From contig JADYZV010000037.1 of the NCBI GenBank assembly GCA_020852965.1, positions 1-33,071 on the forward strand: DNA of 33,071 nucleotides, read 5' to 3'. Each line of letters opens with the position of its first letter. Positions within the stretch are counted from its first letter, which is position 1. Below the pieces are notes generated by a model. It did no database searches and was not told the DNA's origin. It saw only the letters and a program-made list of their open reading frames with translations. A program made the translations under genes and the position numbers. The DNA comes from Pirellulaceae bacterium (lineage in GTDB: Bacteria > Planctomycetota > Planctomycetia > Pirellulales > Pirellulaceae). Shown here piece after piece: positions 10,007 through 18,631 of the stretch.

Positions 10007-10250
10007 TACCGACATCAAGCTGTAAGGTACTCTCCCGTATGCGCTTGTTGTACCACGTCGTCAAGTCTTTTGGCCAATCCGCTTCGACTTGCAACTCCAA
10101 ACTCTTGCGAATATCGGCTACGGGGGACTCCCCTACCAGCTTGTCTGGCCGGAAGCAAAGAACGCGTAGCCCACGCTCATGTCGTTTTCCCGCCCGATCG
10201 CCGCCGCTGGCGGCGATCGGGCGGGAATGTTTTGCGCGTGCGAGAGCGAG
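9996..10250 (-). pseudogene. Possible gene remnant, C-terminal fragment without a start
   Basis: An open frame of 84 codons with no ATG or GTG. Its last part reads like real protein (for example SLELQVEADWPKD followed by LTTWYNKRIRE) and has balanced codon use. It is bounded upstream by an in-frame TAG (10251-10253), and its own stop (TAA, 9996-9998) lies inside an R2 repeat end. A 19-bp palindrome at 10187-10227 interrupts the N-terminal side. I do not recognise the family. It could be the tail of a decayed gene cut by repeats, or chance. Confidence 0.25.
10187..10227. terminator. Perfect 19-bp hairpin between convergent genes
   Basis: The stem TTCCCGCCCGATCGCCGCC pairs with 10209-10227 across a 3-nt loop (GCT), with no mismatch. 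It has T-rich flanks on both sides (TTTT before, ATGTTTT after, reading plus). It sits between the esterase (+) and lptB (-), which converge, so it fits a bidirectional transcription terminator. It could also be a palindromic repeat, since smaller hairpins follow at about 10271-10287 and 10331-10350. Confidence 0.55.
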
Positions 10251-10372
10251 CTAATCGCAAAACTCATTCACCGAGCGAGGCAAGCTCGCTGGGGTCTTTT
10301 CGTCGTGTTCTATTCACAAAACTTGGCTCACGTCAGACAAGCTGGCGTGGGGCCGGTGCAACATCGAGATGC

Positions 10373-11263
10373 CTAGACATCGGTGCGGCGGCGAACGGGA
10401 CGTGTGGCGGTGCTGGAAGAACCCGCAGACCCACTGCTGGTTGAGCGGCGGAATAGTCCGCGTGCCGCGGGGGCAGGAGGGACCGCCGGTCGGTTTGTAT
10501 CACTGGCAATGCTGCGCTGGGTGGGGGCCTCGATGCCAATGTCCCCAAGGTATTCGCGGCGCACCTCGGGATGCTGGCGCACGTCGTCAGGCGAGCCCTC
10601 GCACATCACCGAACCTTTGCTGATCACGTAGCAACGATCGACGGTTTGCAGGATTTCACGCGCAGCGTGGTCGGTAATTAAGATAGCGATGCCGCGCTCA
10701 CGCAGCTTGGCGATAATCTCTTGAATGTTCTGCACGGTTACCGGATCGATGCCTGCGAAGGGCTCGTCGAGCATAATGATTTTTGGATCGGAGACCAGGC
10801 AGCGGGCAATCTCCAATCGTCTTCGCTCGCCGCCGGAGAGTCGACCGGCTTTGGAGCGACGGATGTGAGTGATCTCGAAGTCTTCGAGTAGTCGCTGCGT
10901 GCGCAGCTTTCGCTCGCGCGGGGCGACCCCCAATAGCTCGTAGACTGCCAGAATATTCTGTTCCACGGACAGCTTGCGAAAAACGCTAGATTCTTGGGCT
11001 AAGTAGCCCATGCCACCTTCGCCGGCTCGACGAAAAAGTGGCCAGGCGGTTACGTTGGTGCCATTGAGGAACACGCTGCCGCGATCAGGACGCACGATAC
11101 CGCAAGTCATTTTGAAGCTCGTCGATTTGCCCGCCCCGTTGGGACCGAGCAATCCGACAATCTCCCCGTCGTCGACAATCATATTGACGCCACTAACGAC
11201 CTTGCGACGACCGTAAGTCTTTTCGAGTCCAACTACTTCAAGCACGCTCATCGGTTCAGTCAT
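10373..11263 (-). CDS. lptB: LPS export ABC transporter ATPase LptB
   Basis: ATPase that powers lipopolysaccharide extraction from the inner membrane with LptF and LptG. Motifs: Walker A GPNGAGKST (40-48), Q-loop at GYLAQESSVFRKL, signature LSGGERRRLEIAR (142-154), Walker B KIIMLDEPFAGIDP (161-174), H-loop His199 in ITDHAAREIL. The QESSVFRKL and CEGSPDDV segments are typical of LptB rather than of other ABC ATPases. Normal LptB ends near residue 240. Here a further 55 residues rich in Arg, Pro, Ala and Ser follow (starting after YLGDIG), probably disordered. It lies 85 bases after lepB on the same strand and could be co-transcribed. Start: ATG 11263, or ATG 11251 (MSVLEVVGLEKTYG); no clear ribosome site. 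Confidence 0.93.
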   Translation of the reverse strand: MTEPMSVLEVVGLEKTYGRRKVVSGVNMIVDDGEIVGLLGPNGAGKSTSFKMTCGIVRPDRGSVFLNGTNVTAWPLFRRAGEGGMGYLAQESSVFRKLSVEQNILAVYELLGVAPRERKLRTQRLLEDFEITHIRRSKAGRLSGGERRRLEIARCLVSDPKIIMLDEPFAGIDPVTVQNIQEIIAKLRERGIAILITDHAAREILQTVDRCYVISKGSVMCEGSPDDVRQHPEVRREYLGDIGIEAPTQRSIASDTNRPAVPPAPAARGLFRRSTSSGSAGSSSTATRPVRRRTDV

Positions 11264-11348
11264 CCATGACGAAGTTTTTTAGGAGGGTACAGTCCATCAC
11301 CTTATTAGGTCTGGGACGCTCGATTGTCCTACAAGTTTGTCTTACCAG

Positions 11349-13244
11349 CTATCGAATCAAGTCCATGCGGGCAAAATTTGGGGTAAACGGTATTGGCGAA
11401 TTCCAGGTGTGTGGCCAAAACACCAGCAGGGCCTTGCCCAGCAGGTATTTTTGCTCGACGTAGTTATGTCCAACCCATGCGCGGGCATCGGAGCTATGTG
11501 AGCTGTTGTCCCCCATGGGGAAGTACTGATCGGCTTCGAGCTGAAACCCGAGCGTGCCACGTTGACTGAACAGGCTTGTTTGGTCCCACCATCGCGGATG
11601 GGCATAAACGGCTGAGATCGCTTCGGAAGCCGAGCGTACTTGACCGCGTAGGCTCGAATCAGGAATGGCTGCCAACAACGGTGGCAGGCGGTCGAGATCG
11701 TAGTCGCTATATTGTCTAGCAAATCCACCTCCCTGCACCGCGATATAGTAAATGTCGCGATACACTCGGGCGCGCTTGACTGTCAATTGCAAGTCTTGTC
11801 CACCAATGCCCAGTGGTGCGGCATCGAGCGGGTCTGCTTCTGTCCAGTAGGGGCGTCGATCGTCATTTTGGGGGCGAAGTTTACGTGAATCAAACTGCGT
11901 GGAGTGATCGAACTCGACGACGCGATCATTGACCCACAAGACCAACTGGTCGTCAAAGTTTGCTAGTTCGAGGCTGTAGCTCCCGGCCCCCTGTACTGCG
12001 GTTTGCGCGGTCGGAGCGGAGCCTTCACTCCAAACGTCGGCCGGGATCGCGTCGCCTTCCAAGGACAGCTTGGCTTGGCCCGTGGCCACATCGATCGCAC
12101 AGCGAAAGTGGATGCCGAATTCGACCAAGTCCAACAATAATGTACCTGAGTCGGATGTTACCTCGATATCGAATTCACCCGCTAAATCCCCTACCCAATG
12201 ATGTCCGTCGTTTGCCTGCCGTCGGTCCCCTTCCAATTGCAGGCCTTCAGCGAGTGCGACATCCATGGCCGTGTTGTCGCTGTCAATCTCGGGGCGTAGT
12301 GCACCATTTCGAAGATAGATGCGATCGCGTTCCAACTGATAAGACGAGTTGTAGGCCAGGTAGTCAGTGATTAACGTCGAACTATACGGATCGACGGGAC
12401 CCACGCGACCGCCCGACATGACCTGATACCAAGCCGAATCGTCAAGAAACTTGTGATAGTAGCGCAACCACTGTGGTTGTGCCGTCGCAGTAAGCTGTGC
12501 ACTCCACTGCTCTTGAGCATGCTCGACCTTCCAAGCGGTCGGAGCGTCGGTGCCAGGCAATGGTTGCCACAAGCTAGGCCAGCCTTGAGCAATGATATCG
12601 GCGGGCTGAGATTTTGTGTCGGCGACAATTTGTTGCATCGCACGGATCTTATGCGGCGGTTTCCGTGCAATGGTCCACTGCGGTGCGTCGGCGGTCTGGG
12701 TGTAGATGTCCCCTTCTTGTATCAATAACGATTCACCCGGCAGGCCAATCAGCCGCTTGATGTAGTTCATGTGAGCTTCGAGCGGATACTTGAAGACCAA
12801 CACTTCCCAGCGTTTGGGTTGCTGCAATACATAGTCGAACTTGCTAACCAATATGCGGTCGCCCGAGAAGGTGGCAGCGTTCGGATTGCTGTGTAAATCG
12901 TATTTGTTCAGACCTCGGCACGTTGAGCATGTACTACCCACCGTGACATAGGGGCTCGGCGCTTGGTCGCCCGAATTGAATTCGGAGCTGGCGCTGGCTT
13001 GATACTGTTCGCCACAGTGCTGACAGAATAGATCCTTGTGCGCACCCATCAGCGTGGGGGCCATGGAGCCTGTCGGGATCACGAAGGCTTCGGCCACAAA
13101 GGCGCGGAACAAAAAGGCCAGGATGAAGGCGACAATAATGGACTCGATCGTCTCGCGCGTCCCCTGTGGCTTGGTGGGATTCTCTTCGTCGAGAGTTTCT
13201 TCCGACGACTTGGCTGACGATTTAGGGGGGGCTGCAGCAGACAT
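11349..13244 (-). CDS. lepB: Signal peptidase I, large form with zinc-ribbon and beta-rich inserts
   Basis: Cleaves signal peptides of exported proteins at the outer face of the inner membrane. A single membrane helix (about 35-52) precedes the catalytic Ser60 (VIPTGSMAPTLMG). The general-base Lys135 is in SGDRILVSKFDY, followed by YIKRLIGLPGE; the last box is GDNSSHSSDARAW (about 577). The protein has 631 residues against about 250-320 for usual LepB. Two C-x2-C pairs (74/77 and 106/109) between Ser60 and Lys135 form a probable zinc ribbon, and about 380 residues lie between the GLPGE and GDN boxes, including a beta-sandwich-like part (about 345-500, with LWVNDRVVEF). The frame is open to 13328, but ATG 13244 gives a normal short cytoplasmic N-terminus. 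Confidence 0.92.
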   Translation of the reverse strand: MSAAAPPKSSAKSSEETLDEENPTKPQGTRETIESIIVAFILAFLFRAFVAEAFVIPTGSMAPTLMGAHKDLFCQHCGEQYQASASSEFNSGDQAPSPYVTVGSTCSTCRGLNKYDLHSNPNAATFSGDRILVSKFDYVLQQPKRWEVLVFKYPLEAHMNYIKRLIGLPGESLLIQEGDIYTQTADAPQWTIARKPPHKIRAMQQIVADTKSQPADIIAQGWPSLWQPLPGTDAPTAWKVEHAQEQWSAQLTATAQPQWLRYYHKFLDDSAWYQVMSGGRVGPVDPYSSTLITDYLAYNSSYQLERDRIYLRNGALRPEIDSDNTAMDVALAEGLQLEGDRRQANDGHHWVGDLAGEFDIEVTSDSGTLLLDLVEFGIHFRCAIDVATGQAKLSLEGDAIPADVWSEGSAPTAQTAVQGAGSYSLELANFDDQLVLWVNDRVVEFDHSTQFDSRKLRPQNDDRRPYWTEADPLDAAPLGIGGQDLQLTVKRARVYRDIYYIAVQGGGFARQYSDYDLDRLPPLLAAIPDSSLRGQVRSASEAISAVYAHPRWWDQTSLFSQRGTLGFQLEADQYFPMGDNSSHSSDARAWVGHNYVEQKYLLGKALLVFWPHTWNSPIPFTPNFARMDLIR

Positions 13245-13351
13245 AGTGGCTAAGCTTTGACAGAAATTCTCGGAATGGACTTCGAGAATTATAGCAGCAG
13301 TTCGACCAGAAAAGAATGCGAACCTCAAGCTAGCAAAACTGCCTCTTTAGA

Positions 13352-13401
13352 GTAGCTCGGTGGTCCCCACCGAGATTCACGGTGGGGGACCACCGAGCTA
13401 C
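13352..13401. repeat. Long palindrome between fliW and lepB
   Basis: GTAGCTCGGTGGTCCCC at 13352-13368 pairs with GGGGGACCACCGAGCTAC, ending at 13401. The stem extends to about 20 bp with one bulged base, and the loop is about 9 nt. It lies in the 162-bp gap between fliW and lepB, both on the minus strand. It lacks a T-run on either side, so it looks more like a repetitive extragenic palindrome than a standard terminator, though it could reduce read-through from fliW. Confidence 0.6.
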
Positions 13402-13406
13402 GTTGG

Positions 13407-13850
13407 CTAGGCAGCCATGCGGAGTGCGGGTTTGCCGGTGAGCGTGATCGGTAGGGCCAGCGGCAGCGGATCGGTCGTGATGACTTGACATGCCAGGCGC
13501 TGAGTCAGATTGACGATGATTGGACTACGCAGATTGGTCGTGAGCGTTTTGCCCGACTTGCTGACCACATTGAGAATGTAGACTTGGTCGGAACTGCGCA
13601 GCTTCAGCGGTGCTAACTGTCGCGTCGGTACATTGACTTTGTAATCCGGCGCGAATTTGCGAGGGCTGATCACAGGCAGTGCGACTTGGGGCTGCGAGAT
13701 CGATTGTAGCCAGGCCACATCTGAGTTTTCTGGATCGGGTACGATCAACCAATGGCGGCTCGCCTCGAAGCCAATCAATCCTTGTGGAAAAATGATCACT
13801 TCTTGTTGATTCGACTCAACTTGTCCGAAACGACTGGTTTTTACCATCAT
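13407..13850 (-). CDS. fliW: Flagellar assembly factor FliW
   Basis: FliW binds flagellin and the translational repressor CsrA, tying flagellin synthesis to export. The 147-residue protein has the family layout: TSRFGQVESNQQEVIIFPQGLIGFE near the start in two adjoining parts, WLQSISQPQVALPVISP in the middle, and LTTNLRSPIIVNLTQRLACQVI near the end. The usual partner csrA is not adjacent: the downstream gene on this strand is lepB, after a palindrome. Start is ATG 13850 or the next codon ATG 13847. It implies a flagellated cell stage, as in swarmer cells of budding planctomycetes. Confidence 0.9.
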   Translation of the reverse strand: MMVKTSRFGQVESNQQEVIIFPQGLIGFEASRHWLIVPDPENSDVAWLQSISQPQVALPVISPRKFAPDYKVNVPTRQLAPLKLRSSDQVYILNVVSKSGKTLTTNLRSPIIVNLTQRLACQVITTDPLPLALPITLTGKPALRMAA

Positions 13851-14154
13851 GACCCGCGTCCCACTTGCGTTTTAAAGCTACTCTCGCGCCATCCACCCAG
13901 GGATCATCGGCATAATCATGGCTGAGACCGCAGCAAGTCGACTATTTTTGTCAGATTTTCTTCAGCCGATTGGTCGTTTGGGTCAGATTGGTTCTTCCGA
14001 AAAAACTTGTGGTGTCCAACTACAGGCGACAAGTTGTCTGCGGAATGCTAGGGGCGCTGTTGAAGCTAGCTAGGGGAGAAACGTTTTCAATGCGGTTCTT
14101 CCCTAAAAACTTCTGCTCATGCCAGGCAAGCTGGCCTGGGTGCAAGAACGCAGC
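13851..14154. other. Intergenic gap with a direct repeat and small hairpin
   Basis: No gene seen in 304 bp. It contains a direct repeat of about 19 bp, GGTTCTTCCGAAAAAACTT at about 13990 and GGTTCTTCCCTAAAAACTT at about 14095. A small inverted repeat CCAGGC/GCCTGG (14122-14139) lies just past the stop of the sulfatase and may act as its terminator. The related motif CAAGCTGGC also appears at about 10340. Confidence 0.4.
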
Positions 14155-15705
14155 CTAGCGTTCCAATTCGTCTGGGTTGATAACCTCTCCCTCCCACACC
14201 GCCGTGGTGCCATCCCAGCTCAGCACGCGGGCGTGGCTATTGGGGGCCAGCGGTCGATCGATTTTGGGAAGCCACTGGGACAATTCCCTCTTCACCTCGG
14301 CCATATCTGCAGCGCTGGCCAGATTGGTCCACTCGTGCGGGTCGCCAATCATGTCGTACAGTTCTTCGCTCCCGTCGGCATAGCGAATGTAACGCCAGCG
14401 ATCGGTGCGGATACCATGATTGCCTTGATTGTGTGAGGTGATAGCGGGCCACGCTCGCGGCGCATTGGGTGCAGCCAATTGTGGTGTGAGCGAATGGCCT
14501 TCGAGCTGTGGATTGCTGGGCAGCTTGCACAGGTCGACTAGCGTGGGATAGATGTCGAGTAGTTCGACGGGCTGAGGGGAGCGCTGCCCGGCCCCGAGTC
14601 CAGGTCCAGCAAAGATGAGCGGCACGCGCGTCGAACGATCCCACAGCGTGTTCTTGCCAGATATCTCCTTTTCACCGCAGTGATAACCGTGGTCGGACCA
14701 GAGCACCACGATTGTGTTGTCTGCCAAGCCGTTTTCATCGAGCGCATCGAGGACTCGACCAACCATGGCGTCGGCGAAACTTACGCAGGCCAGGTACGCG
14801 CGCACCAGCGAACGATCCTCACCGGCTTGCTCCAGCCAACTGAGTCGCGGCTCGGGGAGCTTCCAGTGCAAATACCACGAGAACATCGGCGTATCATCGC
14901 GATCCCCATGGAGAATGGGGGGCATCAACAGCGATTCCTCGGGATATAGATCGAACCACTGTTGCGAAGCATAGCAGGGGACGTGCGGACGGCGGAAACC
15001 ACAACTGAGCATGAAGGGTTGCTCGCTACCCTGTTTGGCTAGCTCGCTCAACTTGTCGACGGCCCAGGTAGCTACGATGTAATCTTCTTGCTGGTCGTCG
15101 CGTTCGGGGTATACTCCCCAATCCATCAATGGATGTCCACCTTGCATGTTGATGATCTTCTTGTCGGGGTGCGTTCCCCAACCGCCATGATAGCCCCATA
15201 CATCGAACTCGCTTCCATCCTTACGAGCTTTCCCAGGTGGAAAAGCGTCGTGGAAGATCTTGCCGCACGTCAGAGTTCGGTAACCCTGCTGATGGAAATA
15301 CTGCGGCAGCGTGACCACATCTTCAAAGCCTGGAACGGTACGGAACCAAGGTGCCAAGCCATAGATGCCAGTGGTCGTTGGCCTCAGTCCGGTCAAGAGA
15401 CTCGTCCGCGACGGATTGCACAGTGGCGATTGGCAGTGCGCGTTGGTGAACACCGTGCCTCGCGCAGCCAAGCGATCCATGTTGGGTGTCTGCACTTGAG
15501 GGTGCCCTCCTAGGCAACCTACCCAATCGTTCAAATCGTCGATCGCGATGAATAGCACGTTGGGCTGGGAGTGGGGCTTACCCGATTCCGCATTCTCCTT
15601 GGCGATCGACTGCGGCGTAGCGGTCAGCCAAGAGAGTAGTATCAACACGAATAGTTTCAATCGCTCGATGGAGATTAAGCGAGATTGTCGTATGTGCAAT
15701 TTCAT
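14155..15705 (-). CDS. Secreted S1-family sulfatase (iduronate-2-sulfatase-like)
   Basis: Hydrolyses sulfate esters, probably of an extracellular glycan. Metal ligands DD sit in LFIAIDDLNDW (about 56-57); the formylglycine cysteine is Cys96 in CNPSR (the C-x-P-S-R signature), followed by TSLLTGLRPTTTGIYG. These motifs and the histidine in GYHCGEKEISGK match the iduronate-2-sulfatase-like branch. It has 516 residues from ATG 15705, which I prefer over the upstream start at 15729 because GGAAGG lies six bases before it. Residues 1 to about 34 are a signal peptide (RLKLFVLILLSWLTA). It is separated from thiG by a strong palindrome, so it is probably a separate transcription unit. Confidence 0.92.
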   Translation of the reverse strand: MKLHIRQSRLISIERLKLFVLILLSWLTATPQSIAKENAESGKPHSQPNVLFIAIDDLNDWVGCLGGHPQVQTPNMDRLAARGTVFTNAHCQSPLCNPSRTSLLTGLRPTTTGIYGLAPWFRTVPGFEDVVTLPQYFHQQGYRTLTCGKIFHDAFPPGKARKDGSEFDVWGYHGGWGTHPDKKIINMQGGHPLMDWGVYPERDDQQEDYIVATWAVDKLSELAKQGSEQPFMLSCGFRRPHVPCYASQQWFDLYPEESLLMPPILHGDRDDTPMFSWYLHWKLPEPRLSWLEQAGEDRSLVRAYLACVSFADAMVGRVLDALDENGLADNTIVVLWSDHGYHCGEKEISGKNTLWDRSTRVPLIFAGPGLGAGQRSPQPVELLDIYPTLVDLCKLPSNPQLEGHSLTPQLAAPNAPRAWPAITSHNQGNHGIRTDRWRYIRYADGSEELYDMIGDPHEWTNLASAADMAEVKRELSQWLPKIDRPLAPNSHARVLSWDGTTAVWEGEVINPDELER

Positions 15706-15737
15706 CGGGCACCTTCCAATTGAACACAAAGAATAAT

Positions 15738-15809
15738 CTCACGCAAAGGCGCAGAGCTCGCAAAGCGTTTTATGGTGGATTTTTTGCGAGCTCTGCGCCC
15801 GAGCGTGAG
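15738..15809. terminator. Long hairpin between thiG and the sulfatase gene
   Basis: Arms 15738-15764 and 15783-15809 pair over about 27 bases with a few mismatches in the middle (CTCACGC outer part, GCGCAGAGCTCGCAAA inner part), with an 18-nt loop. The plus side is followed by TTTTTT; on the minus side, where thiG transcripts run, the following U-run is weak. It could end thiG transcription. Sequences of this CGCAAAGGCGCAGAG type are also common dispersed repeats. Confidence 0.5.
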
Positions 15810-15841
15810 TTTTTTCAGGTGGTATCGACGACAGGTGAGGA

Positions 15842-16720
15842 TTACCAAGTTCGCGAAGTGATGACGCCCTCTTCAGGACTGCTGGCTGTTGCGTAGAGTC
15901 GGCGTGGGATACGGCCTGACAGATAGGCTTCGCGGCCGGCCAAGGCGGCGTACTTCATGGCCGTCGACATGCGCACTGGATCGCGCGCGTGGGCAATTGC
16001 CGAATTGAGCAATACCCCATCGGCACCAAGCTCAAAAGCGATAGCCACATCGCTGGCCGTACCTACACCGGCGTCGACGATGACGGGATAGGCTGGATCG
16101 TCCTCTTTGAGATACTCAAGGATGATGCGTAGGTTGTTTGGGTTGAGGATACCTTGGCCACTGCCGATGGGGCTTCCGGCAGGCATTACGCAAGCCGCAC
16201 CGGCTTCTTTCAAGCGGCGCGCGACGATTGGGTCGTCGCTGGTATAACACAGCACTTGGAATCCATCGGCTACCAGCGTCTTGCAGGCTTCAATGGTTGC
16301 AACCGGATCGGGGAGAAGCGTCTTGCTATCGCCGAGCACTTCCAGCTTGACCCAGTCGGCCCCGGGATTCTCGAGCGCGGACAGGATTTCACGTCCGAGT
16401 TTGGCGACGCGCACGGCGTCGTTGGCGTTATAGCAGCCGGCCGTATTAGGGAGTAACAAGTACTGTGCAGGGTCGATATAGTCGAGGATGTTTTGCCCCG
16501 AGCGATCGTACATTCGCTCGCGGCGAACGGCAACGGTCACGGAACAGGCCCCTGAGGCGACGAGCGAATCGCGCATCAATTCAAGTGTATCGTACTTGCC
16601 CGTCCCCACAATCAAACGGCTCGACAGCGCATGGCCACCAACGCATAGCGGTAGATCGTCGACGAGCGGAGCGTTGCTGAGCGATGGTGCGTACGTGTGG
16701 GAATTCATGTGAATGAACAT
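15842..16720 (-). CDS. thiG: Thiazole synthase ThiG
   Basis: Builds the thiazole phosphate moiety of thiamine from 1-deoxyxylulose 5-phosphate, dehydroglycine and ThiS-thiocarboxylate in the cytoplasm. The TIM-barrel protein has the key motifs: [11 protein letters not shown], the Schiff-base Lys125 in [45 protein letters not shown] and [11 protein letters not shown]. It has 292 residues, about 30 more than most, mainly at the N-terminus. ATG 16708 is an alternative start; neither has a clear ribosome site. It lies 61 bases after thiS on the same strand, the usual thiS-thiG order. Confidence 0.96.
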   Translation of the reverse strand: MFIHMNSHTYAPSLSNAPLVDDLPLCVGGHALSSRLIVGTGKYDTLELMRDSLVASGACSVTVAVRRERMYDRSGQNILDYIDPAQYLLLPNTAGCYNANDAVRVAKLGREILSALENPGADWVKLEVLGDSKTLLPDPVATIEACKTLVADGFQVLCYTSDDPIVARRLKEAGAACVMPAGSPIGSGQGILNPNNLRIILEYLKEDDPAYPVIVDAGVGTASDVAIAFELGADGVLLNSAIAHARDPVRMSTAMKYAALAGREAYLSGRIPRRLYATASSPEEGVITSRTW

Positions 16721-16781
16721 TCAGAGCGTAGGGGCACGGATCGGCGATGCGTCCGCGACTATAACTAAAGGTTACCTGCCG

Positions 16782-17015
16782 TTAACCGCCGCCGACCAGC
16801 GTGACTGCTTCGACGGTATCGCCAGCGGCCACGCACTGCGATGCGTGCAGGGCGCGTGGCACGATCTCTCGATTGACTTCGACGGCCACCAAACGGCTGC
16901 GGATCTCTGCCAAGGCCAGCAACTGTTCGATCGTAGTCCCTGGGGGAACGTCGAACGACTGACCGTTGAATTCAATAGTGAGCTTGTGCATGGGATTGGA
17001 TAGCGTTTTGTCCAT
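16782..17015 (-). CDS. thiS: Sulfur carrier protein ThiS
   Basis: A small ubiquitin-like protein whose C-terminal Gly-Gly is adenylated and thiocarboxylated, then donates sulfur to ThiG. The end VTLVGGG carries the essential GG; the middle has [15 protein letters not shown] and [12 protein letters not shown], standard for ThiS. ATG 17015 gives 77 residues; ATG 16991 ([10 protein letters not shown]) gives 69 and fits the usual N-terminus better. There is no ribosome site to decide. A degenerate R1 palindrome lies just upstream. I see no TPP riboswitch in the leader. Confidence 0.92.
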   Translation of the reverse strand: MDKTLSNPMHKLTIEFNGQSFDVPPGTTIEQLLALAEIRSRLVAVEVNREIVPRALHASQCVAAGDTVEAVTLVGGG

Positions 17016-17029
17016 ATTTACTTTTTTGG

Positions 17030-17092
17030 GTAATGGACCAGGTTACGATTCCTGCGGTCTCACAAACCTGGGACTCGTTACGTCATCCGTTA
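17030..17092. repeat. R1 palindrome, degenerate copy upstream of thiS
   Basis: Left arm 17030-17052 and right arm 17071-17092 both match the R1 core (GTAGTGGACGAGGTTACGAG then TCC) with several changes, across an 18-nt loop. The outer arms are not recognisable. Being in the leader of thiS, it might fold in the mRNA. Confidence 0.5.
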
Positions 17093-17138
17093 AGGCGAAT
17101 GCCCAAACGGCTGGTACGACGAAGCCAAGCCAGAGCTA

Positions 17139-17164
17139 CCGACGGCGGAGCGTTGGGCCACATT
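17139..17164. repeat. R4 unit, single inverted copy at the end of the isomerase gene
   Basis: CCGACGGCGGAGCG followed by TTGGGCCACATT is the reverse complement, with one mismatch, of the core of the tandem units at 31093-31209. Its edge overlaps the TAA stop of the isomerase gene (17163-17165). Confidence 0.6.
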
Positions 17165-18158
17165 ATTCGTCGAAGGCCGCGTCGAAGGCGCGATCGCTGG
17201 GGCTGAAGTTCATCTTCTTAGTAAAGGCACACGCTTCGGCTGCACCAAACTCCCGGTTCATGCCGCTATCCTCCCACTCGATGCTCAGCGGGCCTTGGTA
17301 GTCGATCACATTCAGCGCGCGGATGATCTCTTCAAAGTTGACGCCTCCACGCCCTGGGCTACGGAAGTCCCAACCGCGGCGAGGATCACCAAAGTTGAGG
17401 TGGCTAGCCAAAATGCCCGAGCGTCCATTGAGCGTTTGAATCGCGTCTTTTACATGGACGTGGTAGATGCGATCGGGGAAGGCTCGAATAAACTCGACCG
17501 GATCAATTCCCTGCCAAACCAAGTGGCTCGGGTCGAAATTAAAACCGAACTCCTCGCGATTTCCCAAGGCTTCGAGCGCGCGCTGGGCGGTGTAGATGTC
17601 GAATGCAATTTCCGTTGGATGCACCTCTAGGGCAAACTTGATACCGCATTCGCCGAAGACATCCATGATTGGATTGAATCGCTCGGCGAACAACTTAAAA
17701 CCATCCTCGATCATCTTTTCGGAAACGGGGGGGAACGAGTAGAGCAGGTGCCAAATGCTAGAACCGGTAAAGCCGTTGACGATTCCCACACCAAAACGCT
17801 GTGCGGCGCGGGCACTCTGCTTGAGTTCCTCGATCGCCCGCTGATTCACCCCCGACGGCTTGCCGTCGCCCCACACGTAATCGGGCAAGATCAGTTTGTG
17901 CCGTTGGTCAATCGTGTCACACACGGCTTGTCCCACCAAGTGGGCGCTGATGGCGTGGCACTCGAGCCCATTGGCTTCGAGCAATTCACGTTTCTTCGTG
18001 CAATAGCTGTCGTCGGACATCGCCTTGTCGACTTCAAAGTGGTCTCCCCAACACGCCAGCTCGATACCATCGTAGCCAAATTGGCTCGTCATCTTGGCCA
18101 TCTGCTCGATGGGCAGGTCCGCCCATTGTCCAGTGAAGAGCGTTACGGGGCGTGCCAT
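17163..18158 (-). CDS. Sugar phosphate isomerase/epimerase family protein (TIM barrel)
   Basis: Member of the xylose isomerase-like/AP-endonuclease-2 TIM-barrel family, acting on sugars or sugar phosphates with a divalent metal. Likely metal ligands are the acidic and histidine residues in [34 protein letters not shown] and [13 protein letters not shown]. The N-terminus [15 protein letters not shown] is typical of the family. The frame is open from 18215, but ATG 18158 has AGGAGA eight bases before it and gives 331 residues, so it is preferred. No signal peptide. Such proteins are very common in planctomycetes beside Gfo/Idh/MocA oxidoreductases, but here none is adjacent. Exact substrate unknown. 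Confidence 0.88.
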   Translation of the reverse strand: MARPVTLFTGQWADLPIEQMAKMTSQFGYDGIELACWGDHFEVDKAMSDDSYCTKKRELLEANGLECHAISAHLVGQAVCDTIDQRHKLILPDYVWGDGKPSGVNQRAIEELKQSARAAQRFGVGIVNGFTGSSIWHLLYSFPPVSEKMIEDGFKLFAERFNPIMDVFGECGIKFALEVHPTEIAFDIYTAQRALEALGNREEFGFNFDPSHLVWQGIDPVEFIRAFPDRIYHVHVKDAIQTLNGRSGILASHLNFGDPRRGWDFRSPGRGGVNFEEIIRALNVIDYQGPLSIEWEDSGMNREFGAAEACAFTKKMNFSPSDRAFDAAFDE

Positions 18159-18631
18159 GGGGGTAGTCTCCTGGAATTCTTGGTAGAGGTCGAAGTCGAA
18201 CTTGATTGTGCGCATTCAAAATGGCCCAGCCAAGGCCACTTTGAGTCGCTCTAGGGTAATGGTTAAGGGGCCATTGTGGTAGTAGGCAAACGGGTGATCC
18301 AAAATTGGCCAACGCCAAAAAACGGCCACAAACTCGCCAAGAAACACCGTGGCTCGTATCCACGCGGGCGATGGGTCTGAAACTCCGTGTCCTCCGTGCC
18401 TCTGTGTTTCCGAAACATTCCTACCTGGGGTAGTGGACGAGGTTACGAGTCCTTTCGACTTAGTAGGTACCAGGGACTCGTAACCTCGTCCTCTACACCA
18501 AACCCTAAGATTGAAAATGGTCGAAGCACTAGAAGTTGAGAGTGGGTTTGTTAATCAATTTCCATGAAGTAAAGCTAGTGGACGGCATTCGCCGCGTCGT
18601 AAATGGCTATGAATGAAAGAATGCGATCGCG
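18159..18631. other. Intergenic gap with dispersed-repeat relics
   Basis: No gene is supported in this 473-bp gap. It holds R1 copy A (18430-18532) and, before it, a stretch with CTCCGTGCCTCTGTG (about 18395-18410), a kind of low-complexity dispersed repeat. The remainder shows nothing recognisable. Confidence 0.4.
18430..18532. repeat. R1 palindrome copy A
   Basis: Left arm 18430-18452 and right arm 18474-18496 pair over 23 bp with one mismatch across a 21-nt loop. The right outer arm continues through CCAAACCCTAAGATTG to the terminus GAAGCACTAG at 18532. The left outer arm is missing. It lies downstream of rsmD (minus strand). Confidence 0.75.

Noticed and set aside
17016-17162. TPP riboswitch upstream of thiS
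   Set aside because: No CTGAGA or the second conserved TPP segment on the minus strand; the region holds R1 and R4 relics instead.
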